Assembly: GCA_018268515.1 (NCBI GenBank)
Contig: JAFDWK010000016.1
Location: forward strand, 32,112 to 96,111
DNA from: Actinomycetota bacterium
GTDB lineage: Bacteria; Actinomycetota; Actinomycetes; Actinomycetales; Microbacteriaceae
DNA: 64,000 nucleotides
Reading direction: 5' to 3'
The translations under genes and the position numbers were made by a program. The notes below the pieces were generated by a model. The model was not told where the DNA came from. It did no database searches and saw nothing but the letters and a program-made list of their open reading frames with translations. Every line of letters begins with the position of its first letter. Within the stretch, counting starts at the first letter, position 1. Shown here one piece after another: positions 27,801-35,960 of the stretch.

Positions 27801-28373
27801 CACCGCTCCGGAACCGTCGGCATGGGCACGTCGCTCGACGATGGGCTGTGGGATCTGGATGATGACCTCGTGGGCCCGGGGACGGGCGGCGCCGCGGCCG
27901 GTGACGTCGGAGCGGGTGCCGAGATCGCCCCCGCGGACGCCGAGGATCTCGCGCGCCTGCGGGAGATCTTCGAACGCAGCGAGTGGGCGCCGCTGCGGCC
28001 CATCGCCGTGGAGATCGAGATCGACTTCGCGCTGCCGGTCACCGAGGGCGACCTTCGACGGGCTCAGGAACCGGACGCGCGCATCGTGATCTGCAAGCTC
28101 GACGCCGTCTACCGCCGCGAGGACCGGGGCGGGCGCATCGAGATCGTGGACTGGAAGACCGGTCGGCCCCCGGCCACGGCGGCCGAGCGCGAGGAGCGCA
28201 TGCTGCAGCTCGCGCTGTACCGGCTCGCCTATCACCGCCGGTTCGGGGTACCGCTGGATGAGATCGACGTCGCCCTGTTCTACGTCGCCGACGACCTCGT
28301 GCTCCGCGGCGACGCGGTCTACTCGGAGGAGGCGCTCGTCCAGCGCTGGATGGCGGCACGCGCGGCGCGGTGA
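24804..28373 (+). CDS. adnB: AdnB-like helicase-nuclease subunit
   Basis: 1189 aa. Full UvrD-type motor: AGAGSGKTETMSGRVVWL (Walker A), LGLTFTRKAAGELAERI (Ia), VLLDEYQDTSVIQTRF (II), VGDPHQSIYGWRGA (III), LTIHGSKGLEWDAVAV (V) and RRLAYVAVTRARTDLL (VI). A C-terminal RecB-like nuclease has RLGTLFHAWVEH and IEIVDWKTGRPP with LQLALYRLAYHRRFG. It is the lead motor of the AdnAB double-strand-break resection complex. GTG at 24804 gives the GTGA overlap with adnA and is preferred over the in-frame GTG at 24771, which lies inside adnA. The 3' end overlaps the convergent phosphotransferase gene by 55 nt. Confidence 0.92.
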   Translation: MSGTALVAGDLVADGWDDGHGIAATDISAALGLPTPTLAQQRVIEAPPTPALVVAGAGSGKTETMSGRVVWLVANGHVERDEILGLTFTRKAAGELAERIALRLDRIDEYGRRGLLPHLPEIVRTGALDRVRAATSPAQRATVQREVLDDLAVRFGTGWDPTAPRDAADLIIRPRVSTYNAFADGIVREHAAHIGRDPDSAMLSQSASWLIARAVVLRADIPGLDEVDRSLNGVIDAVQRLAGDVLDHRVDLDAMVRIAVGQADDFAPYTGNADVAKAVANLGTMPILADLVREYIAEKGRRGVLDFADQVGGAFDIVQASPEVRAELRAQHRVVLLDEYQDTSVIQTRFLAALFQGGAVMAVGDPHQSIYGWRGASADNLYAFGRTFAAEPQRAETYSLMTSWRNDERILDVANRVLQPLQRPGLDVPALEPRPGSGRGAVDVRFRETVDDEAAAVAEWFAERRAAHDEAAAGGPQDARRHTGAILFRSKRHMQTFAGALAARGIPHRILGLGGLLATPEVVDVVSALRVIHDPTAGSALIRLLVGPRFAIGVADMAALYDLARELAVRDGALVPLTDELKQRLRSSRGADEAVSIVDAVDFLRTARDDYRLLERISPTGRARLRSAGEMLERLRRAAGQPILELIRTIEAELRLDIELAVNETRGPARVAATQLRAFGDEVRAFLVADDRGTISSLLAWLDKAEMTDELMPRTEPPEPGVVQLLTIHGSKGLEWDAVAVVRLVEDELPGRISDAQGWFGFGVVPFALRGDADALPRFTWDPHSAREAAGDDPRKREKAALDSLAAGITKAYPRGGALRRFKDDYRDYQRAEERRLAYVAVTRARTDLLLTGSHWSGQKSMRTPSPYLLEAIEALGLDPLPDPESEDNPYEGAARTSIWPMDPLGGRRERVVAAADAVRRAMADPHPPAPSEELERLLAERAARRRGVVADAPTRVPASRFKDYVTDYAGTIRALTRPMPERPYRQTRLGTLFHAWVEHRSGTVGMGTSLDDGLWDLDDDLVGPGTGGAAAGDVGAGAEIAPADAEDLARLREIFERSEWAPLRPIAVEIEIDFALPVTEGDLRRAQEPDARIVICKLDAVYRREDRGGRIEIVDWKTGRPPATAAEREERMLQLALYRLAYHRRFGVPLDEIDVALFYVADDLVLRGDAVYSEEALVQRWMAARAAR

Positions 28374-29770
28374 GCCTCGGCGACGTCGGAGTCCGAGCCG
28401 GCGATGCCGCCGTCACCCGGTCGGGTCGGATCCGTGCCCGCGTCGTCGTCCTCGTCGGGCAGGCCGCGGCGGGGGCGCGAGCCGCCGTCGCCGAAGGATG
28501 CGCGCAGGTCCCCGAGATCCTCGGTGGCGTTCGGATCCGTCACCTCCAGCGCTCCCGTCGCCGTCAGGTCCTCGCCGTCCGTCGATGCCGGATCCGCGCC
28601 CTCACGATCGACGCCGTCGGCGGATTCGGGGTCGGGCCCATCGGAGGGCGAGGGCTCATCGTCGTCCGTCGCCGACCGCCAGGGCCCGAACGCGCCGGTG
28701 TCGTCCATGGCGATCCCCGCGAATGCGCCCGCGTCATAGGTGTCGGTCTGCATGGACGTGTCGATGCGGTGCGCCCCTGCGGCGGGGACGCGGTCCAGTG
28801 CCGACATCGCCTCGTCCACGCCCGCGCCGGCGCTCGCGCGGGGCGCCAGATCGTCGTGGATGCCGTCGGCGAGCGCGTCCAGCAGCTGGGCCGCGTCGTC
28901 GACGATGTCGGTGCGGCGGGTGTCGTGCCCGTGCAGCAGCCAGCGGGCCAGTTCCAGCTCGGCGAGCAGACGCGCGCGGACGCCGAGCCCGGCATCGGGC
29001 GCGCGCAGCGTCGCGGAGGCGTACGCGTCGAGCACGTCGGTGCGGGCGTCGGCAGCCATGGTCAGCCAGGCGAGGTCGACGGCGGGGTCGCCGATCGACA
29101 GCGCATGCCAGCCCAGCACGCCGGTGACGCGTGGTCCGCGTTCGTCGTCGTCGGCGAACAGGAACGACCCGGCCTGGGCGCCGCCCAGCGTCACCGCCGA
29201 CTCGAACCGCCACAGCTCGTCGGCCTCCACCGCATCGCGCCAGCGCACCGTGAGCCGCGCCGAGACGCGTCCGGTGGACGCCGCGCGGTCGATGAGGGTG
29301 CGCACTTCGTCGCGGGCCTCGACCGGCGTGCGCTCGGGGAGCCCGGCACTGCGCACGACGGACGCGGGCAGCGCGTGCAGGCCGGCGATCGCCTTCCCGA
29401 TCGCGACGGCGGCTCCGGCGCCGGGAGGGATGTCCGCGGCATCGATCTGGAAGCCGGGCAGCAGCGTGGTGACCAGGGCCCGGGCCTCGCCGACGCGGCC
29501 GTCGCCCAGGTGCTCGGGCGCGGCGAAGCGCAGCAGGGACCGCGCACCCGGCGTGAGCGCGCGCAGCGCCAGGCTCTCGCCGGCGAGCTCGGACGCGGTG
29601 TCGTCGTCGTCGGCGGCGCGGATCACCACCTCGGCGCCGTCGGCGAGCGTGGCCACGGCCGAGTCGAAGCGGGCATCCGCGCCGGAGGTCAGCACGCGCG
29701 CGCCGACGACATCGGCTCCGGGCACCGCCGCCGTGACCGCCGCGGCTAGAGTGAAGGGTGAGCGAGCCAT
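28319..29770 (-). CDS. Aminoglycoside-phosphotransferase-like protein with acidic tail
   Basis: 483 aa. Residues 1-290 resemble the APH/ChoK kinase-like fold: VVIRAADDDDTASELAGESL (ATP-lobe), VTTLLPGFQIDAADIPPG, then VTGVLGWHALSIGDPAVDLAWL. The expected H-x-D brace is not clear: the usual H-G-D-L reads FLFADDDERG here, so kinase activity is doubtful. Residues ~300-483 are low-complexity and acidic (SATDDDEPSPSDGPDPESAD), probably disordered. The adnB-phosphotransferase-nudC order recurs in related genomes. It is divergent from nudC, and its -10 TACCCT ends 6 nt before the ATG. Confidence 0.8.
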   Translation of the reverse strand: MARSPFTLAAAVTAAVPGADVVGARVLTSGADARFDSAVATLADGAEVVIRAADDDDTASELAGESLALRALTPGARSLLRFAAPEHLGDGRVGEARALVTTLLPGFQIDAADIPPGAGAAVAIGKAIAGLHALPASVVRSAGLPERTPVEARDEVRTLIDRAASTGRVSARLTVRWRDAVEADELWRFESAVTLGGAQAGSFLFADDDERGPRVTGVLGWHALSIGDPAVDLAWLTMAADARTDVLDAYASATLRAPDAGLGVRARLLAELELARWLLHGHDTRRTDIVDDAAQLLDALADGIHDDLAPRASAGAGVDEAMSALDRVPAAGAHRIDTSMQTDTYDAGAFAGIAMDDTGAFGPWRSATDDDEPSPSDGPDPESADGVDREGADPASTDGEDLTATGALEVTDPNATEDLGDLRASFGDGGSRPRRGLPDEDDDAGTDPTRPGDGGIAGSDSDVAEAHRAARAAIQRWTSASSE

Positions 29771-29776
29771 GTCACC

Positions 29777-29782
29777 AGGGTA
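29777..29782 (-). promoter_or_regulatory. -10 hexamer TACCCT of the phosphotransferase gene
   Basis: Spacer of 6 nt to the ATG at 29770; predicted leaderless. Confidence 0.45.
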
Positions 29783-29833
29783 GGTCGAGCCTCGTCCGCA
29801 CAGGGCCCGCCACGCCTGTGAGGAGGGGAGCCG

Positions 29834-30727
29834 ATGACCGTGCCGGAGACCGTTCCCGCAGCCTTCGACCGAGCGGCCGACTGGCGCGACGATCCCGCCG
29901 CCGTCGATCGGCTGCGCACCGACACCCGCACCGGCGTGCTCGTGGTGCGTGAGCGCCGGGTGCCGATGGACGAGGGACTGATCCTGGTCCCGGCCGGCGA
30001 TCCGGTGCTCGCCCGCACCCGCGACTGGGCGCTGCTGGGGCGCCGCGCCGACGGATCCGCCCTGCTGCTGGCCGTGCAGGACCCCGAGGACGACACGGAC
30101 GCGGACGGATCCTGGGCGCCGCGGTGGAACGACCTGCGTGAGGCGATGCCGCTGCTCGACGGCGCAGACGCGGAGCTGGTCGTCACCGCGATCGCCCTGG
30201 CCGGATGGCTGCGCGACGCCGGGTTCTGCCCGGCCTGCGGCGGGACGGCGGTGCTGCGTCAGGCGGGCTGGTCGCGGCGCTGCACGGTGTGCGGGCGCGA
30301 GCACTTCCCGCGCACGGATCCCGCCGTCATCGTCGCGGTGCAGAGCGCCGATGGCGAGCGGCTGCTGCTCGGCGCCAATGCGCAGTGGAAGGGGCGGATG
30401 CACTCCTGCTTCGCAGGCTTCGTGGAGGCGGGGGAGTCGCTCGAGACGACCGTGCAGCGCGAGCTGTTCGAGGAGGCCGCGGTGCACGTGCGCGACGTGA
30501 CCTACGTCGCGTCGCAGGCCTGGCCGTTCCCGCGTTCGCTCATGCTCGGCTTCCGCGCGACGGCCGTCGACGAGACCGCGGTCCGCGGCGACGGCGAGGA
30601 GATCATCGACGTGCGCTGGCTCACCCGCGCGGAGATCGGATCCGCGCTCGAGGGCCGGGGCCCCGTGGGCCTGCCCGGGGAGGCCTCCATCGCACGCCGG
30701 CTGATCCTCGACTGGTATCGGCGGTGA
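29834..30727 (+). CDS. nudC: NAD+/NADH diphosphatase (decapping Nudix hydrolase)
   Basis: 297 aa. Zinc ribbon FCPACGGTAVLRQAGW and RRCTVCGREHFPRTDP; Nudix box GFVEAGESLETTVQRELFEE; downstream signature SQAWPFPRSLMLGF. The last motif is SQPWPFPxS in most NudC enzymes, and here the first Pro is Ala. NudC cleaves NADH to NMNH and AMP and removes NAD caps from RNA, in the cytosol. The stop overlaps the uvrD2-like start by 4 nt, so nudC is co-transcribed with a helicase; the pair is also neighbours in mycobacteria. Confidence 0.92.
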   Translation: MTVPETVPAAFDRAADWRDDPAAVDRLRTDTRTGVLVVRERRVPMDEGLILVPAGDPVLARTRDWALLGRRADGSALLLAVQDPEDDTDADGSWAPRWNDLREAMPLLDGADAELVVTAIALAGWLRDAGFCPACGGTAVLRQAGWSRRCTVCGREHFPRTDPAVIVAVQSADGERLLLGANAQWKGRMHSCFAGFVEAGESLETTVQRELFEEAAVHVRDVTYVASQAWPFPRSLMLGFRATAVDETAVRGDGEEIIDVRWLTRAEIGSALEGRGPVGLPGEASIARRLILDWYRR

Positions 30728-32442
30728 GTGCGCTCGACGGACTCGACGAACGCCAGCGCGAGGCCGCCTCCGTGCTGCGCGGCCCCGTCGCGGTCCTCGC
30801 CGGCGCCGGCACCGGCAAGACCCGGGTGATCACGCACCGGATCGCACACGGGGTGGAGACCGGCGCCTACACGCCGTCCCGCGTCATGGCGGTGACGTTC
30901 ACGGCGAAGGCCGCAGGGGAGCTGCGCGGCCGGCTGCGCGCGCTCGGCGTGCAGGGCGTGGCCGCGCGCACGTTCCACGCCGCGGCCCTGTCCCAGCTCG
31001 GGTTCTTCTGGCCGCAGCTGGCCGGGGGCCCTGCGCCCGCGATCGTGGACAACAAGGTGCGCCTGCTCGCGCAGGCGGCGGACATGCTGCGGCTCCGCCC
31101 CGACACCGCGACCCTGCGCGACCTCGCCTCGGCGATCGAGTGGCGCAAGGTCTCCATGCTGTCGATCGAGGAGGCTGCCAGACTCGGCCGCACGATCGGA
31201 CGGCTCGACGCGACCCAGGTCGCCGAGCTCTCCGGCGCCTACGAGACGCTCAAGGACGACCGCCATCAGCTCGACTTCGAGGACGTGCTGCTCGCCTGCG
31301 CAGGCATGCTGGAGGCGGAGCCGCGCGTGGCCGCCGCGGTGCACGAGCAGTACCGGCACTTCACCGTCGACGAGTTCCAGGACGTGTCGCCGCTGCAGCA
31401 CCGGCTGCTCGAGCTCTGGCTCGGCGATCGCGGGGACCTGTGCGTGGTCGGCGACGCCTCGCAGACCATCTACTCGTTCGCCGGAGCCGACCAGAGCTAC
31501 CTGCTCGATTTCGGCCGGCGTCATCCCGATGCGACCGTCGTGCGGCTGGAGACCAACTACCGTTCCGACGCGGCGGTGCTGAACGTCGCGAACGCGCTCA
31601 TGCGGGGCCGTCCCGGAGCGCTCGAACTCGTGCCGACGGTCGTCGCGGAGCCCCCGCCCGGCGCCCCGGATCCGGCCGAGGTCGTGGCCTTCGACGACGA
31701 CGCGGACGAGGCGAGGGGGGTCGCCAGGGCGATCGCGGCGCGCATCGCGTCCGGCGTGCCGCCGGAGCAGATCGCGGTGCTGTACCGGGCCCACTCCCAG
31801 TCCGGCGCTCTGCTGCAGGCGCTCGCCGCGGCCGGCGTCGCCGCGACCGTGCTCGGGGGCAAGCGCTTCTTCGACCTGCCCGAGGTGCGCCAGGCGGTGC
31901 AGGCGCTGCGCGCCGCCGCCGTCGCCCCGCAGCAGCATTCGTTCCTCGGTGCCGTGCGCGATGTGCTGCGCGGGCTCGGCTACACCGACGAGCCGCCGGC
32001 GGCGGGCGGTGCCCTGCGCGACGCATGGGAGGCGCGGCACGCCGTGCTGCATCTGGCCGAGGACGCCCCCGTGGGCACGACCATGCGCCTGTTCGCGGAC
32101 GATCTCTTCGCCCGCGCCAAGGACCAGCACGATCCCGTGCTGCGCACCGTGACGCTCTCCACGCTGCACGCGGCGAAGGGCCTGGAATGGCCGCACGTCT
32201 ATCTGATCGGCTGCTCCGAAGGGCTGCTGCCGATCTCCTATGCGACCGGCTTCGAACAGGTGGACGAGGAGCGGCGGCTCGCCTACGTCGGGGTCACGCG
32301 GGCCGCGCGAACGCTGACGATGACCTGGTCGCGCGATGCGGATCGAGCCGGACGACGTCCGTCGCGCTTCCTCGCGGAGATCGGCAGAGGCAATCTTCGT
32401 GAAATCCCACCGTCCGCGATGAGCGGCGCCCGTCGCGGCTGA
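30724..32442 (+). CDS. UvrD2-like SF1 DNA helicase
   Basis: 572 aa. Walker A LAGAGTGKTRVITHRI, AVTFTAKAAGELRGRL (Ia), TVDEFQDVSPLQHRLL (II), VGDASQTIYSFAGAD (III), ETNYRSDAAVLNVANAL (IV), LSTLHAAKGLEWPHVYLIG (V) and DEERRLAYVGVTRAARTL (VI). Mycobacterial UvrD2 (~700 aa) adds an HRDC and a tetracysteine domain; this protein ends ~30 residues after motif VI and has neither. Gene order next to nudC supports the UvrD2 assignment. GTG 30724 is the overlap start. The last 149 nt overlap, antisense, the end of the cyclodehydratase-like gene. Confidence 0.88.
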   Translation: MSALDGLDERQREAASVLRGPVAVLAGAGTGKTRVITHRIAHGVETGAYTPSRVMAVTFTAKAAGELRGRLRALGVQGVAARTFHAAALSQLGFFWPQLAGGPAPAIVDNKVRLLAQAADMLRLRPDTATLRDLASAIEWRKVSMLSIEEAARLGRTIGRLDATQVAELSGAYETLKDDRHQLDFEDVLLACAGMLEAEPRVAAAVHEQYRHFTVDEFQDVSPLQHRLLELWLGDRGDLCVVGDASQTIYSFAGADQSYLLDFGRRHPDATVVRLETNYRSDAAVLNVANALMRGRPGALELVPTVVAEPPPGAPDPAEVVAFDDDADEARGVARAIAARIASGVPPEQIAVLYRAHSQSGALLQALAAAGVAATVLGGKRFFDLPEVRQAVQALRAAAVAPQQHSFLGAVRDVLRGLGYTDEPPAAGGALRDAWEARHAVLHLAEDAPVGTTMRLFADDLFARAKDQHDPVLRTVTLSTLHAAKGLEWPHVYLIGCSEGLLPISYATGFEQVDEERRLAYVGVTRAARTLTMTWSRDADRAGRRPSRFLAEIGRGNLREIPPSAMSGARRG

Positions 32443-33133
32443 TCCGGATGATCCGCCCGGCGCCGCCGCGTACGTCATCGGCCTGCGCGGCCAGGAGGTC
32501 GGCGATGGCGGACGCCGCCGCGGCGATCCCGCCGAGGGGCACGCGACCGGGATCCCGCTCGAGCAGCTGCACGTGCAGGGCAGCCCAGGCGGTGTCGCGG
32601 TCACGGTCGTGCGAGTCGCGGCAGGACAGGCAGGGCGTGAGACCCGGCACGACCAGCGGGCCGACGTGCGAGCCCGCGGCGTCGAACGCGAGCGGAAGAT
32701 GCGGTTGGTCGTCCGCCAGCAGCGCGGCGGCATCCTGGGCGGGCACGGCCCCGTGCCGGACGAGCAGCGCGACCGCGTCCGGGGCGTCGACCACGTCGAT
32801 CCCCTCGTCGGCCAGCGCCTCCTCGAGGCGCAGCGCCGTGCGCGCGCTCACCACCGGGGACAGCGCCAGCCGAACGGCCCGCGGCGGCGCCTCCTGCACG
32901 AGCAGCGGGTCGAGCAGGGCGCGCAGCCGCCGCGCCGCCGGCAGCGACGCGCCGACGCCGTGCGCGATCACCTCGAAGGCGCGTGCGGGGACGCCCCGCA
33001 CGAGCTCCTGGAGCATGCGGGGCATCCACGGCGCCTCGATGGGGAGGGTCAGCGCCTGATCGATGCCGAGCTGCACGGTGTCGGCGTCGCGCCACAGCAC
33101 GGGATGCGCGGGATCGAGTCGGATCGTGGACAT
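32294..33133 (-). CDS. ThiF/cyclodehydratase-like zinc protein
   Basis: 279 aa. The N-terminal half resembles the winged-helix (RRE-like) part of azoline cyclodehydratase partners. The second half has a Rossmann-like segment (ALLADDQPHLPLAFDAAGSH), a first zinc knuckle PGLTPCLSCRDSHDRD, a helix AASAIADLLAAQADDV and a second knuckle HEDCLC near residue 250. Four Cys (CxxC and CxC) match the structural zinc of ThiF/E1-like proteins. Such solitary proteins are common in actinobacteria at this locus without RiPP precursors; function unknown. The ATG at 33133 begins MSTIRLDPAHPVLWRDADTV, a typical family start. The second knuckle lies within the 149-nt overlap with uvrD2, so the overlap is probably real. 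Confidence 0.75.
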   Translation of the reverse strand: MSTIRLDPAHPVLWRDADTVQLGIDQALTLPIEAPWMPRMLQELVRGVPARAFEVIAHGVGASLPAARRLRALLDPLLVQEAPPRAVRLALSPVVSARTALRLEEALADEGIDVVDAPDAVALLVRHGAVPAQDAAALLADDQPHLPLAFDAAGSHVGPLVVPGLTPCLSCRDSHDRDRDTAWAALHVQLLERDPGRVPLGGIAAAASAIADLLAAQADDVRGGAGRIIRISRDGRRSSRTVGFHEDCLCRSPRGSATDVVRLDPHRATRSSSAFARPA

Positions 33134-33198
33134 GCCACGATCATGACCGGATCCGGCGTCGGCGCGGGGCGCGGATGCGCAATCGGTGGAGAACTCGC

Positions 33199-34560
33199 TC
33201 AGACCGGCTTCTCGCCGGACCCATCGTGCTCGTCCGGATCCGGTCCGCCGAAGTCCTCGCCGCGCAGGAGCCGCTCGAGCGCTTCGTCCATCTCGTCTGG
33301 TGCCGGCTGCTCGCCGCGGGCGCGCGCCTGCAGGCGCGCCACGAGCGCGGCGGGATCGTCGATGTCGGAGGCGTCGGGCATGAGGTCCGGGTAATCCCAC
33401 AGGGCGTCCCTCGCCTCCACGCCGACCGCGTCGGTGACCGCGCGCCACATGGCGGCGGCCTCGCGCAGGCGCCGCGGGCGGATCTTCAACCCGACCAGGG
33501 CGCCCAGAGCGTCCTCGGCGGGCCCGCCCGCGGCGCGGCGGCGTCGGGCCGCCTCGGCGATGCGGACGCTGTCGGGAAGGCGCGAGGTCGCCTGCGTGGT
33601 GACCACGTCCACCCAGCCGTCGATCGTCGCGATGAGGTTCTCCAGTCGCTCCAGCGCCTCGCGCTGCACGTCGGACAGCTCCGGCAGCAGCGCTCCGCCC
33701 TCGATCGCCTCGCGGAGCTCCTCCGGGTTGGACGGGTCGAGCCGGCCGGCGACGTCCTCCAGTTTCTCGACGTCGACCGTCACGCCCTTCGCGAACTCGG
33801 TGATCTGGGTCATCACGTGCAGGTGCAGCCAGCGCGCGTGCCGGTACAGCCGGGCGTAGGCGATCTCGCGGGCGGCGAGGTAGAGCGCGATCTGGTCCTC
33901 CGGGATCTCCAGTCCCTCGCCGAAGGCGGCCAGATTCTGCGGGATGACCGCCGCGGTGCCGGCCGGCAGCACCGGGATCCCGACGTCGCCGCCGGAGACC
34001 ACCTCGAGCGAGAGGTTGCCGAGCACCTGACCGAACTGCACCGCGAACACCGAGCTGCCGATGCCGCGCATGAGCCTTCCCGCGCCCTCGACCATGCCCT
34101 GCATCTCGTCCGGGGACTGTCCCTCCAGCGCGCTCATCAGCGCGTCGGCGATGCTCGTGGACACGGGGGCTGCGACCTCCTTCCACACCGGCAGGGTCTG
34201 CTCGACCCACTCTCCGCGGGTGAGCGCACGCGGCGCGGATCCCAGCTCCGAGATCGTCGTCGCCCCGCCGACCCACAGGTCCGCCAGCGCGAACGCGTCG
34301 GCGATCGACGAACGCGCCCCGGTTCCGATGCCGAGCCCGTCGCGGTTGGCGATGTGCAGCGCCTGACGCAGCGTGGTCTCCCACGGGTCGCCGTTCATCG
34401 CGTGCTGCATCTGCTGCATGATCTGCTGCATCATCGCGGGATCCAGGTTCAGCCCCTGCAAGCCTTCCAGCGAGCGCGGATCGAAACCTTCCATGGATCC
34501 GCCGAGCATGCGGCGCAGGAACTCCATGAAGTCCTCGGGGTTCGGGTCGTTCTCAGCCAT
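33199..34560 (-). CDS. DUF2342 / zinc-dependent metalloprotease-like protein
   Basis: 453 aa. Met/Gln-rich start (PAMMQQIMQQMQHAMN), central VPVSTSIADAL-like segments, then AAVIPQNLAAFGEGLEIPED and YLAAREIAYARLYRHARWLH followed by LHVMTQITEFAKGV. This matches the actinobacterial DUF2342 group often called zinc-dependent metalloprotease or F420-biosynthesis-associated protein; a protease function is not proven. The usual REAAH... His is Tyr here (REIAY), so one presumed metal ligand may be missing. ATG 34560 has GAGAGG 8 nt upstream; a longer frame to 34578 is possible. Neighbour of the PDZ-Lon gene, as in mycobacteria. Confidence 0.8.
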   Translation of the reverse strand: MAENDPNPEDFMEFLRRMLGGSMEGFDPRSLEGLQGLNLDPAMMQQIMQQMQHAMNGDPWETTLRQALHIANRDGLGIGTGARSSIADAFALADLWVGGATTISELGSAPRALTRGEWVEQTLPVWKEVAAPVSTSIADALMSALEGQSPDEMQGMVEGAGRLMRGIGSSVFAVQFGQVLGNLSLEVVSGGDVGIPVLPAGTAAVIPQNLAAFGEGLEIPEDQIALYLAAREIAYARLYRHARWLHLHVMTQITEFAKGVTVDVEKLEDVAGRLDPSNPEELREAIEGGALLPELSDVQREALERLENLIATIDGWVDVVTTQATSRLPDSVRIAEAARRRRAAGGPAEDALGALVGLKIRPRRLREAAAMWRAVTDAVGVEARDALWDYPDLMPDASDIDDPAALVARLQARARGEQPAPDEMDEALERLLRGEDFGGPDPDEHDGSGEKPV

Positions 34561-34693
34561 CGGAAGCCCTCTCAGCACGTGTATAGCCCGTGCTGACTAC
34601 GCTAGTTGCACGACCAGTAGAGAGCGCTGCGAACCGACCGCCCCGCTGTACGCCGCTCGCGAACGAGCACCGATCCACCGGCCTGGAGGCCCC

Positions 34694-35866
34694 GTGACGA
34701 CCAGCCCCGCGCCGAGCGGTCCCACCTCGCCGGGACAGGACCGGCCCGACGTCGTCGGGAACCGTGAGACCGCACGTGCGGCCCGCGGCACCCGGATCGG
34801 GCTGATCGCGTTCATCGCATCGCTCGCGGCACTGCTGGTGCTGACCTTCCTGCCGCTGCCGTACGTGATCGAGCAGCCGGGCCCCGTGTTCAACACCCTC
34901 GGCGAGGTCAAGGACGCCAAGGGCGCATCGGTGCCCCTGATCTCGGTCACCGGCGCGGCGACGCACCCCACCGCCGGAGCGCTCGATCTCACCACCGTGC
35001 AGGTCGTCGGCAACCGGGAGAACCCGCCGTCGTGGATGCAGATCGTGCTGGCCTGGTTCGATCCGTCCAAGGCCGTGGTGCCCGTGGACTCGGTGTTCCT
35101 GCAGGGCGTCAGCACCTCGCAGCGCGATCAGGCCAACCAGCTGATGATGGTCGACTCGCAGCAGGAGGCGACCGCGGCGGCGCTCCGGGAGCTCGGACAC
35201 GACGTGCCGGTCACGATCCAGGTCGCCACCGTCACAGAAGACGGCGCCGCGCACGGGATCCTGAAGGCGGGGGACGCGGTCATCGCCGTGAACGGCGCCA
35301 ATCCGGCGGACACCGATGCGATGCGCGCCGAGATCCAGCAGGGGGCGGGGTCTCCGGTCACGCTCACGATCGAGCGGGACGGGCAGCGGCAGGACGTGAC
35401 CGTGACGCCGAAGAAGCAGACGACCGACGGCGCCGGCCGCTGGCTGCTGGGTGTCACGCTGCAGCAGAAGTACACGTTCCCGATCGACGTGAGGCTGCAG
35501 CTGGACAACGTCGGCGGTCCGAGCGCCGGCATGATGTTCGCCCTCGGGATCATCGACACGCTCACACCCGGCGAGCTCAACGGCGGCAAGCAGGTGGCGG
35601 GAACCGGCACCATCACCGCCGACGGCACGGTCGGTCCGATCGGGGGCATCCGGCAGAAGCTGTACGGAGCGCGTGCGGCCGGGGCCGACTACTTCCTCGC
35701 GCCGGGGTCCAACTGCAACGAGGTCTACGGTCACGTCCCCTCAGGGCTCACGGTGGTGCGCACCGACAGCCTGAACCAGTCACTGGACGCGCTGAAGGTC
35801 ATCGCCGACGGGGGCGACGTGAAGGCGCTGCCGACCTGCACCGCCGCGGATCTGAAGAAGAACTAG
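34694..35866 (+). CDS. Membrane-anchored PDZ / Lon-like (S16) protease
   Basis: 390 aa. One N-terminal transmembrane helix (IGLIAFIASLAALLVLTFLP), a PDZ domain at ~190-260 (AAHGILKAGDAVIAVNGANP), and a C-terminal S16 domain. Its catalytic Ser lies in NVGGPSAGMMFALGIIDTL and its Lys in PIGGIRQKLYGARAAGADYF. This is the YlbL/LonC-type protease, predicted to act outside the membrane on misfolded envelope proteins. GTG 34694 is chosen for GGAGG placed 4 nt before it and a short cytosolic N terminus. The gene's last 20 nt are repeated twice just downstream. Confidence 0.9.
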   Translation: MTTSPAPSGPTSPGQDRPDVVGNRETARAARGTRIGLIAFIASLAALLVLTFLPLPYVIEQPGPVFNTLGEVKDAKGASVPLISVTGAATHPTAGALDLTTVQVVGNRENPPSWMQIVLAWFDPSKAVVPVDSVFLQGVSTSQRDQANQLMMVDSQQEATAAALRELGHDVPVTIQVATVTEDGAAHGILKAGDAVIAVNGANPADTDAMRAEIQQGAGSPVTLTIERDGQRQDVTVTPKKQTTDGAGRWLLGVTLQQKYTFPIDVRLQLDNVGGPSAGMMFALGIIDTLTPGELNGGKQVAGTGTITADGTVGPIGGIRQKLYGARAAGADYFLAPGSNCNEVYGHVPSGLTVVRTDSLNQSLDALKVIADGGDVKALPTCTAADLKKN

Positions 35867-35911
35867 CGGATCCGAAGAAGAAGAACTAGCGGATCCGAAG
35901 AAGAACGAACC
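35848..35911 (+). repeat. Tandem repeat of the Lon-like gene's 3' end
   Basis: Three imperfect copies of GGATC(C/T)GAAGAAGAAC(TAGC), units of 20, 23 and 21 bp; the first is the gene's last codons and stop, the second repeats both, the third lacks the stop. It marks the left edge of the MFS/GlxA segment. Confidence 0.8.
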
Positions 35912-35960
35912 GTGCCGTACCGGTTCCAGAGTCTGAGTGCTGCGGTGCGTTCGGCGTGTG

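Noticed and set aside
24636..28235. 1199-codon minus-strand frame opposite adnB
   Set aside because: Same composition artefact; adnB motifs are complete on the plus strand.
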